Below are positions 16,507 to 23,411 of a DNA stretch of 63,303 nt, piece after piece. Under the pieces are notes generated by a model, which was not told where the DNA came from, did not search any database, and was given only the letters and a program-made list of their open reading frames with translations. The translations under genes and the position numbers were made by a program. How positions within the stretch are numbered: position 1 is the first letter of the stretch; every line of letters begins with the position of its first letter. This DNA is from Eubacteriales bacterium (GTDB lineage: Bacteria > Bacillota_A > Clostridia > Christensenellales > Aristaeellaceae): positions 1-63,303 of the forward strand of contig JARKQG010000113.1 in the NCBI GenBank assembly GCA_029974035.1. The letters run 5' to 3'.

Positions 16507-17139
16507 ATGGAGCGCGTTTCGGACCCCAGGCGGCTTGACCGGTTTTTGAGGCGGGCGGGCCTCGCGGAGGTGGCGGCGGATTTCCCGTCGGCGTTGTACC
16601 GGTGCCCGGCGGGGGCCTTCATTGCTCGGCAGGGGGAGGCGCTGGACCGCCTGTACGTGTTTATGGAAGGCCGGGCGAAGGTGGTGCGGCTGATGGAAAA
16701 CGGGCGGACGATGCTGCACGCCTTCTACCGGGGCGTGTCGCTGCTGGGGGATTTGGAGCTGTGCCGGGGAGATCGCACTGCCCGGACCAGCGTCCAGGCG
16801 GTCACCGGCGCATGGCTGATCGGCTTTGATCTGGCGGGCCGGCGGGAAGCCATGCTGGGCGACGCGCGGCTTCTGCGCCTGATGAGCGCGGAACTGGCCG
16901 CGAAGCTGGACCAGGCATCGGAGTCCGCGGCCCAGAACCTGCTCTACCCGCTGACCGACCGGCTGCTGCAGTACATGCGCGAGGCCCGGTCCGGCGGGGT
17001 GTTCTCCGAAAGCCTGACCAGCACCGCAGAGCTGCTGGGCGTCAGCTACCGGCACCTTCTGCGCACGCTGTCCGCGCTGGAGAGGGAGGGGCGCATTGTG
17101 CGCGCCCGCGGCGGCTTTCGGCTGCCGGAGGGAGAATAG
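16507..17139 (+). CDS. Crp/Fnr family transcriptional regulator, YeiL-like
   Basis: 210 residues. A cyclic-nucleotide-binding-like beta-roll (GAFIARQGEALDRLYVFMEGRAKVVRLMENGRTMLHAFYRG) is followed by a C-terminal winged helix (STAELLGVSYRHLLRTLSALEREGRIV). The N-terminal iron-sulfur cysteines of Fnr are missing and the cAMP-contacting residues are not conserved, so the ligand is unknown. ATG 16507 is chosen because AAGGAGGG lies 7 bases before it; an upstream in-frame ATG at 16456 lies in the promoter. Confidence 0.88.
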   Translation: MERVSDPRRLDRFLRRAGLAEVAADFPSALYRCPAGAFIARQGEALDRLYVFMEGRAKVVRLMENGRTMLHAFYRGVSLLGDLELCRGDRTARTSVQAVTGAWLIGFDLAGRREAMLGDARLLRLMSAELAAKLDQASESAAQNLLYPLTDRLLQYMREARSGGVFSESLTSTAELLGVSYRHLLRTLSALEREGRIVRARGGFRLPEGE

Positions 17140-17166
17140 AACGCCTTGTTATTTTTGGGTGAATGC

Positions 17167-17195
17167 TTGACAGCGCACAAAGGATATCCTATAAT
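17167..17195 (+). promoter_or_regulatory. consensus sigma-A promoter of metY
   Basis: TTGACA (17167-17172), 17 bases, TATAAT (17190-17195): a full consensus match, which normally requires tight repression. Confidence 0.9.
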
Positions 17196-17222
17196 TCATA
17201 TAAAAAATATATGAATTATAGG
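17188..17222 (+). promoter_or_regulatory. sulfur-regulon operator at metY
   Basis: A perfect inverted repeat: CCTATAATTCATATA (17188-17202), five A bases, TATATGAATTATAGG (17208-17222). It overlaps the -10 and the start site. Its core TCATAT-N7-ATATGA recurs exactly at the cysK promoter (19626-19644), so a common repressor of sulfur amino-acid genes is likely; CymR-type Rrf2 or a functional analogue is a guess. Confidence 0.8.
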
Positions 17223-17333
17223 GAGGTGGTCCCTTTGTTTGCCGGAGTGCCGACTTTCTATTGGTCAGGAGAGCGAATGTGCCCGGATCGTCCGTTCGCA
17301 AGGGCCTGAAATCCATGGAAAGAGGGGAACACC

Positions 17334-18620
17334 ATGTCCGATTACCGCTTTGAAACGCTGCAGGTGCACGCCGGTCAGGAAGCGCCCGACCCCGCCACCG
17401 ATGCCCGCGCCGTGCCGGTCTACCTGACGACCTCCTACGTGTTCAAGGATTCCGCCACCGCCGCGGGCCGTTTTGGCCTGACCGAAGGCGGCAACATCTA
17501 TTCGCGCATCATGAACCCCACGTCCGACGCCTTTGAAAAGCGCATCGCGGCGCTGGAGGGCGGCGCGGCGGCGCTGGCCACCGCCTCGGGCGCGGCGGCG
17601 ATCACCTATGCGGTGCAGAACATCGCCCGCTCAGGGGACCACATCGTGTCCGACAGGGCGATCTACGGCGGCACCCACAACCTGTTCGCCCACACGCTGA
17701 AGGAGTTTGGCATCGGCGCCACCTTTGTGGATGGGCAGGACACGGAGAACTTTGAGCGGGCGATCCGGCCTGAAACCCGGCTGATCTTCATCGAGAGCCT
17801 GGGAAACCCCAATTCCACCATCATTGACATCGAGGCGGTGGCGGACATCGCCCACCGCCACGGCATCCCGCTGATTGTGGACAATACCTTCGCCACGCCC
17901 TATCTTTTGCGCCCCCTCGAGCACGGCGCGGACATCGTGGTACACTCGGCCACCAAGTTCATCGGCGGTCACGGCACGGCCATCGGTGGCGTGATCGTGG
18001 ATGGCGGCCGCTTTGACTGGGCGAAGAGCGGCAAATTTCCCGGCCTCTCCCAGCCCAACCCCAGCTACCACGGCGTGGTGTTCACGGATGCGGCGGGGCC
18101 GCTGGCCTTCATCATCAAGGCGCGCACGACGCTTCTGAGGGATACCGGCGCGGCGCTGAGCCCCATGCACGCCTTCTTTTTTCTGCAGGGGCTGGAGACC
18201 CTGTCGCTGCGCGTGGAGCGGCACGTCGAAAACGCGCTGAAGGCGGTGGACTATCTGGCGGGCCATCCGAAGGTCATCCGGGTGAACCACCCGAAACTGG
18301 CGGATCACCCGAACCACGCGCTCTACCGCAGGTACTTTCCGAAGGGCGCCGGATCGATCTTTACCTTTGAGATCGAGGGTGGCGCGGATGCGGCGAAGGG
18401 GTTCATCGACCGCCTGAAGCTGTTTTCGCTGCTGGCCAACGTGGCGGACGTCAAGTCGCTGGTGATCCATCCGGCCTCCACCACCCATTCGCAGATGAGC
18501 GGAAAAGAGCTCCTGGATTCGGGCATTACGCCGGGAACGATCCGCCTGTCCGTGGGCACCGAGCACATCGACGACATCCTGGAGGATCTCGAACAGGCGT
18601 TTCAAAGGACTTTTGAATAA
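17334..18620 (+). CDS. metY: O-acetylhomoserine sulfhydrylase
   Basis: 428 residues, Cys/Met-metabolism PLP-enzyme family. LQVHAGQEAPDPATDARAVP at the N-terminus, YSRIMNPTSDAFEKR, VDNTFATPYLLRPLEHGADIV and the PLP lysine in HSATKFIGGHG are seen, and the length suits MetY rather than the shorter MetB/MetC. It makes homocysteine from O-acetylhomoserine and sulfide. The ATG follows AAAGAGGGG. It faces cysK across a shared hairpin and shares its operator core. Confidence 0.93.
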   Translation: MSDYRFETLQVHAGQEAPDPATDARAVPVYLTTSYVFKDSATAAGRFGLTEGGNIYSRIMNPTSDAFEKRIAALEGGAAALATASGAAAITYAVQNIARSGDHIVSDRAIYGGTHNLFAHTLKEFGIGATFVDGQDTENFERAIRPETRLIFIESLGNPNSTIIDIEAVADIAHRHGIPLIVDNTFATPYLLRPLEHGADIVVHSATKFIGGHGTAIGGVIVDGGRFDWAKSGKFPGLSQPNPSYHGVVFTDAAGPLAFIIKARTTLLRDTGAALSPMHAFFFLQGLETLSLRVERHVENALKAVDYLAGHPKVIRVNHPKLADHPNHALYRRYFPKGAGSIFTFEIEGGADAAKGFIDRLKLFSLLANVADVKSLVIHPASTTHSQMSGKELLDSGITPGTIRLSVGTEHIDDILEDLEQAFQRTFE

Positions 18621-18626
18621 GCGAAG

Positions 18627-18668
18627 CGCGGGCGGCCTGCATGGCCGCCCGCGCCCCGACTTTTTTTA
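18627..18668. terminator. terminator between metY and cysK
   Basis: A 12-bp perfect stem (GCGCGGGCGGCC / GGCCGCCCGCGC, 18627-18655) with a 5-base loop; seven T residues follow from 18662, partly inside the cysK stop codon region. Confidence 0.8.
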
Positions 18669-19592
18669 TGCGAACATCGGCGTGGACAGGTACCGCTCTC
18701 CGGTATCCGGCAGCACGGCCACGATCAGCTTGCCGGCGTTTTCCGGCCGCCTGGCCAATTCCGTCGCGGCCCAGACCGCCGCGCCGGAGGAGATGCCCAC
18801 CAGCAGGCCCTCCCGCTGCGCCAGCGCGCGGCCGGTGGCGAAGGCGTCTTCATTTTCGACGCGGATGATCTCGTCGCATATCTCCGGATTGAATACCTCG
18901 GGTACGAAACCGGCGCCAATGCCCTGGATCTTGTGGGGCCCTGCGCTGCCGCCGGAAAGCACCGGCGAGGCGGCCGGTTCCACCGCAACCACCCGGATCG
19001 CCGGGTTTTTGGATTTCAGAAATTCGCCCGCCCCGGTGATCGTACCGCCGGTGCCGACGCCGCCCACCAAAATGTCCACCTTGCCATCGGTGTCGCGCCA
19101 GATCTCCGGCCCCGTGGTATGCCGGTGTATGCTGGGGTTGGCGGGGTTGACAAACTGGCCGGGAATGAAGCCGCCGGGCGTTTCCCGGGCCAGCGCCTCC
19201 GCCTTTTCGATGGCGCCCTTCATGCCCTTGGCGCCCTCGGTGAGCACCAGCTCCGCGCCGTAAGCCCTGAGCAGGTTCCGCCGTTCGACGCTCATGGTTT
19301 CCGGCATGGTCAGAATCAGCCGGTAGCCCTTGGCGGCGGCGATGGCCGCCAGGCCGATGCCCGTGTTGCCACTGGTGGGTTCGATGATCACCGAGTTCGG
19401 GCGCAGAGCCCCGCTGCGCTCGGCAGCTTCGACCATCGCGGCGGCGATGCGGTCCTTGACGCTGCCGGCGGGATTGAAATACTCCAGCTTGCCCGCAATG
19501 GTGGCCTTGAGCGCGTTGTCCCGCTCGTAGTTGCTCAGTTCCAACAGCGGCGTGTTGCCAATCAGCTCCCGGATGCTCTTGTGCATTTTCAT
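18666..19592 (-). CDS. cysK: cysteine synthase A (O-acetylserine sulfhydrylase)
   Basis: 308 residues, PLP fold type II. The PLP lysine is in [11 protein letters not shown] (about residues 35-45), followed by [11 protein letters not shown], the [10 protein letters not shown] phosphate loop and the C-terminal [10 protein letters not shown]. It makes cysteine from O-acetylserine and sulfide. Convergent with metY and controlled by a consensus promoter with the same operator core, so cysteine and homocysteine synthesis are probably switched together. Confidence 0.95.
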   Translation of the reverse strand: MKMHKSIRELIGNTPLLELSNYERDNALKATIAGKLEYFNPAGSVKDRIAAAMVEAAERSGALRPNSVIIEPTSGNTGIGLAAIAAAKGYRLILTMPETMSVERRNLLRAYGAELVLTEGAKGMKGAIEKAEALARETPGGFIPGQFVNPANPSIHRHTTGPEIWRDTDGKVDILVGGVGTGGTITGAGEFLKSKNPAIRVVAVEPAASPVLSGGSAGPHKIQGIGAGFVPEVFNPEICDEIIRVENEDAFATGRALAQREGLLVGISSGAAVWAATELARRPENAGKLIVAVLPDTGERYLSTPMFA

Positions 19593-19625
19593 AAAACCGC
19601 CCCTTTCTCGCGACCGTCCCGGAAA

Positions 19626-19684
19626 TCATATAAAGCCCATATGAAATTATGATTTATTGTAGCGCGGCGATGACCGGCTGTCAA
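19626..19684 (-). promoter_or_regulatory. cysK promoter and operator
   Basis: On the minus strand TTGACA (19684-19679), 17 bases, TACAAT (19661-19656). Downstream, TCATAT-N7-ATATGA (19626-19644) equals the core of the metY operator; the outer flanks are less symmetric than at metY. Confidence 0.8.
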
Positions 19685-19717
19685 GGGGCACCGGGAATTT
19701 TACATCGCTCCGGCGGC

Positions 19718-19746
19718 TTGACAGGGGAGGGCCGCTGCGGTAGGAT
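19718..19746 (+). promoter_or_regulatory. promoter of the HD-domain gene
   Basis: TTGACA (19718-19723), 17 bases, TAGGAT (19741-19746). The start codon follows 41 bases after the -10. Confidence 0.65.
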
Positions 19747-19787
19747 GAATCCATCCGCAATCAAACCATACGAAGGAGCGATCCGCC

Positions 19788-20348
19788 ATGAGTACCATGA
19801 CCCGCGACGAAGCCTGGGCGCTTCTCACCCGCTACAACCATGAAGAGTTCCACCTGAAGCACGCCCGCACGCTGGAAGGCGTCATGCGCTGGTACGCGGA
19901 GGAGATGGGCTACGCGGACGAGGCCGACTTCTGGGCGCTGGTGGGGCTTTTGCACGATCTGGATTTTGAAATGTACCCGGAAGCGCACTGCGTAAAATCC
20001 CAGGAGATCATGCGCGCGGAAGGGCTTGACGAGGCGCTGATTCGCGCCACCGCCAGCCATGGCTACGGCATCGCCGTGGACATCGAACCCCGGCACCCGA
20101 TGGAGAAGGTGCTCTACGCGACGGACGAGCTGACCGGGCTGATCGGCGCGGCGGCGCTGATGCGGCCGTCAAAGAGCGTGATGGACCTCGAGGTCAAGTC
20201 GGTGATGAAGAAGTTCAAGTCGCCCAGTTTCGCGGCGGGCTGCTCGCGGGAAGTGATCCGGCGAGGGGCCGACATGCTGCGCTGGCCGCTGGAGGCGCTG
20301 GTTGAAAAGACCATCCTGGCGATGCGCGCGGTGGAGTCGGCGGCTTGA
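19788..20348 (+). CDS. HD-domain hydrolase family protein
   Basis: 186 residues. The metal-binding HD is in LVGLLHDLDFEMYPEAH (around residue 48), with an earlier His in FHLKHARTLEG and a later H-x-x-G (TASHGYGI), the layout of small HD phosphohydrolases. ATDELTGLIGAAALMRPSKS is typical of a widespread clostridial subgroup whose substrate is not known. The ATG sits behind AAGGAG. Single-gene unit ahead of the tRNA gene. Confidence 0.85.
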   Translation: MSTMTRDEAWALLTRYNHEEFHLKHARTLEGVMRWYAEEMGYADEADFWALVGLLHDLDFEMYPEAHCVKSQEIMRAEGLDEALIRATASHGYGIAVDIEPRHPMEKVLYATDELTGLIGAAALMRPSKSVMDLEVKSVMKKFKSPSFAAGCSREVIRRGADMLRWPLEALVEKTILAMRAVESAA

Positions 20349-20380
20349 CGAGTTTTTTTAGAATTAACGCGCAAAAGGTA

Positions 20381-20409
20381 TTTACAACCGCGCGGGTCTT
20401 TGCTATAAT
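20381..20409 (+). promoter_or_regulatory. tRNA-Ala promoter
   Basis: TTTACA (20381-20386), 17 bases, TATAAT (20404-20409), about 20 bases before the tRNA 5' end. Confidence 0.8.
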
Positions 20410-20429
20410 ATGTTGCGTTGACCGCGCAC

Positions 20430-20505
20430 GGGGCATTAGTACAGTTGGTAGTACGCTACACTGGCAGTGTAGAGGTCAGGAGTTCGAGTCTCCTATGCTC
20501 CACCA
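20430..20505 (+). tRNA. tRNA-Ala (GGC)
   Basis: 76 bases with encoded CCA. The acceptor stem GGGGCAT/ATGCTCC contains the G3:U70 pair that marks alanine tRNAs; the D stem is GTAC/GTAC, the anticodon stem CTACA/TGTAG with loop CTGGCAG (anticodon GGC), and the T arm AGGAG-TTCGAGT-CTCCT. Its 3' 45 bases are the left attachment site of the element that follows, and the gene remains intact. Confidence 0.95.
20461..20505 (+). repeat. attL: 45-bp direct repeat in tRNA-Ala 3' end
   Basis: From the anticodon loop to the CCA end of the tRNA. It is identical base for base to 30113-30157. This is the classical tyrosine-integrase crossover target. Confidence 0.93.
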
Positions 20506-20507
20506 GT

Positions 20508-20535
20508 AAAACCCACCAGAAAACGGTGGGTTTTT
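20508..20535 (+). terminator. element-supplied terminator for tRNA-Ala
   Basis: AAAACCCACC / GGTGGGTTTT with a 7-base loop and a T run, starting three bases after the tRNA. It replaces the original terminator, now displaced to 30159. Confidence 0.85.
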
Positions 20536-20598
20536 GCTTTTGATTTATAGCTTATTGCACAAAATCGGGCAAACACCTTAAATCGTCCATCCGGGTTT

Positions 20599-20618
20599 TA
20601 CCCCACAAAATACCCCAA
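20599..20618 (+). repeat. CCCCA repeats near attL
   Basis: TACCCCAC (20599) and TACCCCAA (20611), 12 bases apart, about 95 bases inside attL. The same motif with 12-base spacing appears near attR in the same orientation. Candidate integrase arm-type sites. Confidence 0.5.
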
Positions 20619-20750
20619 CTAGCTTTTTACCTCATCGCTTTTACGGTTTGTTGAGGGCTTACGGTCTGAAAGTTCCGTCAGACTGGAGGATGAATACCGT
20701 CCGTGCATAGGTGAATATGACCATCTGCCTGCTGTTTACTGGCTGTTTAC

Positions 20751-20890
20751 AAAGGACGATGACAAAACCCCCTCCGATCGTGACAAAACCCCTCTTGATA
20801 ATGACAAAATTACCTCTGGTTTGAAGGCGGATGCCGGCGTTTTGAGGTTTTAAGCGGACCCCCCCGTGACACAATGACAAAATGACAAAA
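20751..20890 (+). repeat. TGACAAAA array, left
   Basis: TGACAAAA at 20760, 20781 and 20802, exactly 21 bases apart, then the tandem 8-mers TGACACAA-TGACAAAA-TGACAAAA at 20867, 20875 and 20883. The flanks are also shared, inverted, with the right-end array (AAAGGAC before the first copy, TTACC after the third). Confidence 0.85.
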
Positions 20891-20946
20891 TTCCCCTCGG
20901 ACGGCAAAAAAAACGCCGTGCTCAGCGCCCGGCGGTGTGTTGTCTG

Positions 20947-22101
20947 CTATAAGAATTTATCCATGGAAGCCATCGCCTTACGCTTTGTCTCAGGTGTAGA
21001 GTGAACGTAAAGCTGCATGGTGATTGCCACCTTGCTATGGCCGAGGATTTCAGACAGAGTGCGGTAATCCATACCGTTTTCTATTGCCCGCGTCGCGAAT
21101 GTGTGTCGCAACGCATGAACGCCGAGCCGCTCTATGCCCGCTTTTCGGAGGACCACATGAAGCGCGCGCGTGAGGTTGCGCCCCTCCAGCGGCGTGCCTG
21201 CTGAAGTTGAAAAGACAAGATCCCGCTCATTCCAGGAGGCGCCGAGGCGCAGCCGCGCGGCGAGCTGACCTTTCCGCTGTTCGGCAAGGATTTCATTGAG
21301 GCGAGGCGTGAGGGGGATGGTCCGCGCGCCGGCGCGCGTCTTGGGCGTGCTGGTGGTCAAGGTGGTCTTGCCCTCGGTTTTCTCAAAGTTTCTGTTGCGG
21401 CGGATGGTCTGCGCAACGGTGATTTCGTCCTTCTTGACGTCGGACCAACGGAGCCCGCAGCACTCCGCGGCGCGCAACCCGGTTCCGAGTATGAAGGCCA
21501 GCGCCCGGCCTGACGTGGTGTCCGGGAGCGCTGCGACAAACCGCCGTTGCTCCTCCAGTGTGAAATAGCGTACTTCATCCTGTTCCTGTTTGGGGATCGA
21601 AATATCCTCGCACGGGTTTGTTGGGATGAGCCTGTTTTGCACGGCGCGTTTGAGGGCAGCATGCAAAACCGTCCGGGCCTTGGCGACGGTCGCCGGCGCA
21701 AAGCCGTTCTTCACGAGTTGATTAAAACCCGCCTGCACTTGGTGCGGCCGCATTTTCTGGAGCCTGTAGCCGCCCACATACGGTTTGATGTGAAGCCGGA
21801 TGGTGTCCTCGTACCCGGTCGCGGTGGAAGCCTTCTTTGAGGGCTTCACATATTCCGTAAACCAGGTATCAAGCCATTGCCCGGTGGTCATGCGGTCGGG
21901 TTCTACAAACTGGCCGGTCGCGATCTGCTGCCGGACCTCCAGCAATTTCTTAGAGACTTCCTCCTGGGTGAGGCCGTATACAGATCGGCGCAGCGGCGAG
22001 CCGTCAGGCTTGGCACCGGCGACGTAACGCGCCTCCCAGCGCCCGTCGGGGCGCTGACGGATATTCCCTTCACCGTCCGGGCGCTTATTCTTGGTTGCCA
22101 T
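20947..22101 (-). CDS. int: tyrosine site-specific integrase
   Basis: 384 residues. The N-terminal arm-binding domain (EGNIRQRPDGRWEARYVAG) is followed by a SAM-like core-binding domain and the catalytic domain with GTGLRAAECCGLRW (Arg I), HALRHTFATRAIE (H-x-x-R), ILGHS and the nucleophile Tyr near residue 365 (QLYVHS). It integrates and excises the element at tRNA-Ala. Its start overlaps the end of the zinc-ribbon gene by 17 bases, so the two are cotranscribed. It reads toward attL, as is usual. Confidence 0.95.
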   Translation of the reverse strand: MATKNKRPDGEGNIRQRPDGRWEARYVAGAKPDGSPLRRSVYGLTQEEVSKKLLEVRQQIATGQFVEPDRMTTGQWLDTWFTEYVKPSKKASTATGYEDTIRLHIKPYVGGYRLQKMRPHQVQAGFNQLVKNGFAPATVAKARTVLHAALKRAVQNRLIPTNPCEDISIPKQEQDEVRYFTLEEQRRFVAALPDTTSGRALAFILGTGLRAAECCGLRWSDVKKDEITVAQTIRRNRNFEKTEGKTTLTTSTPKTRAGARTIPLTPRLNEILAEQRKGQLAARLRLGASWNERDLVFSTSAGTPLEGRNLTRALHVVLRKAGIERLGVHALRHTFATRAIENGMDYRTLSEILGHSKVAITMQLYVHSTPETKRKAMASMDKFL

Positions 22102-23047
22102 CGCGTACTCCCTCCCTTGCCTTTGCTCGCATGCGCCGTTTGGACGCCATATCTTTTTTGCAGGGGTTATTACAGTAGTAAGCCTTGCCTTTGGCTACAA
22201 AGGGCTGTCCGCACTCTTTGCAGAATCGAAGCCCTTCCCGCATGCCATAATGAGCCATGTCGAGAAGCTGGAGGGCGAGCGCGTCAAAGATGCAGCCGGC
22301 TTCTGTCCCGAGCCGAAAACGGCCGTCCCGCTTTTCCAGTGTCCGCCTGCATGGCACTTCGATCTTGTCCAGAACGGAGTATTTATCTTCCGATTCAAAG
22401 CCAAGGAGGACCCGCGCGGCTGCTTCGAGGGTTGCCAACTGGCGAAGGACGGCGATAATCGGAACACTGATAATCGCCTCATTCACTGGTAGCAGAGCCA
22501 TTGTGCCTGAGAACGCATGAGAGAAAAACAATTCTGGATGGATGCACTCTTGCCCGTTTGTTCCGGAAATGATGGCGCCCACTCCCGTAGGGAACCCATA
22601 CGATTCAACCCAGGCTAACAGCTTTTCTTGAAACGCAGCATTCTCGCTGATCCTTCTATCTATTCCGATGCCATATTCGGGGTGTAGTTCCCCTTTCAAG
22701 AAGTCAAGTGCGCCGACACTGAGAGCAGCGAGAAGATGCCGGGGGCCGTATACTTTCAGCGCCTCCAGTCCTTCGTATGTGTCGGGCGTTATTCCTGCGT
22801 CATTGATGTGACGGCTGATCCTGAACCCGTCGGGTAGGCCGTAGCCGTTGATTGCCAGTTGGCGAACGATGTTGGGATGGTCGCCAAACTCGCCCCATAC
22901 TCGATTTCTTGGGCAATTAAGCCAATCGTCGCAGATGAAGGTATCCGCACTATAAAGGCAAGGTCCTACTTCATATCGCTTGCACCTAAAAAGCTTCGTT
23001 CCGACCGGGGCCGCAGATGTGGCGGCGATCACTCCAGGGTCAAACAT
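22085..23047 (-). CDS. unknown protein with C-terminal zinc ribbon
   Basis: 320 residues. The C-terminus carries C-x2-C-x12-C-x3-C (FCKECGQPFVAKGKAYYC-x3-C) followed by a basic helix (KKDMASKRRMRAKAREG), similar to CGNR-type zinc fingers. The first 260 residues match no family I recognise. The ATG at 23047 is preceded by GGAGGGG. Coupled to int by overlap, it is a candidate accessory or control factor for excision; that is inference. Confidence 0.7.
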   Translation of the reverse strand: MFDPGVIAATSAAPVGTKLFRCKRYEVGPCLYSADTFICDDWLNCPRNRVWGEFGDHPNIVRQLAINGYGLPDGFRISRHINDAGITPDTYEGLEALKVYGPRHLLAALSVGALDFLKGELHPEYGIGIDRRISENAAFQEKLLAWVESYGFPTGVGAIISGTNGQECIHPELFFSHAFSGTMALLPVNEAIISVPIIAVLRQLATLEAAARVLLGFESEDKYSVLDKIEVPCRRTLEKRDGRFRLGTEAGCIFDALALQLLDMAHYGMREGLRFCKECGQPFVAKGKAYYCNNPCKKDMASKRRMRAKAREGVRDGNQE

Positions 23048-23137
23048 TGTTGCTCCCCTCCAGAACGCGCGGGCAAATTAACAATCCCGTCCGCTCGATG
23101 TCCGCGATTAAAGTGGAAAAGCGGACAACGCAATGCT

Positions 23138-23170
23138 ATTATAGCGTCAGCAGGGCGTACTGTCAAGTAC
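23138..23170 (-). promoter_or_regulatory. consensus promoter of the zinc-ribbon/int operon with operator
   Basis: On the minus strand TTGACA (23166-23161), 17 bases, TATAAT (23143-23138), a full match. The inverted repeat GTACT-GTCA-AGTAC (23157-23170) straddles the -35, as a repressor site would. The divergent Xis-like gene starts 26 bases beyond. Confidence 0.8.
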
Positions 23171-23195
23171 AAAACAACCCGAAGGAGGCGCGGAT

Positions 23196-23396
23196 ATGGA
23201 GAACAAAGAGGCCATTTGCATTTCGATCGAGGCGATGGGACGACGCATGGGCATTTCGCGAAGTTCTGCTTTCGCACTCGCCCACACGCCCGGATTCCCG
23301 ACAGTAACCCTCGGTAGGCGAATTCTTGTTCCGGTCGCGGAGCTGGAGGCGTGGTTGTCGCGTCAGGCCGCTTTGAAAACTGAGCGGAGCTCTTGA
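23196..23396 (+). CDS. Xis-like helix-turn-helix protein
   Basis: 66 residues of the excisionase/HTH_17 type: ISIEAMGRRMGISRSSAFALA (recognition helices), PTVTLGRRILVPVAELEAWL (wing and DNA-contacting strand). It starts behind GAAGGAGG, divergent from int. Likely roles are directing excision or repressing the divergent int promoter. Confidence 0.8.
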   Translation: MENKEAICISIEAMGRRMGISRSSAFALAHTPGFPTVTLGRRILVPVAELEAWLSRQAALKTERSS

Positions 23397-23411
23397 TGGG
23401 AGGAATCACTA

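Larger units (their letters stand above)
20506..20946 (+). other. non-coding left end of the element
   Basis: No gene is supported here. It holds a terminator, two CCCCA repeats (20599-20605, 20611-20618), three TGACAAAA sites spaced 21 bp (20760, 20781, 20802) and three tandem 8-mers (20867-20890). See the repeat entries. Confidence 0.8.

Noticed and set aside
17222..17333. T-box or SAM riboswitch upstream of metY
   Set aside because: No T-box TGGNACC antiterminator motif or SAM-I core found; the operator at the promoter explains regulation better.
20751..20890. CRISPR array
   Set aside because: Units are 8 bp with fixed 21-bp or tandem spacing, not 23-40-bp repeats with unique spacers, and no cas genes are present.
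20659..20907. 82-codon minus-strand frame in the left element end
   Set aside because: Coincides with the repeat array; its translation reflects the repeats and no ribosome site is clear.
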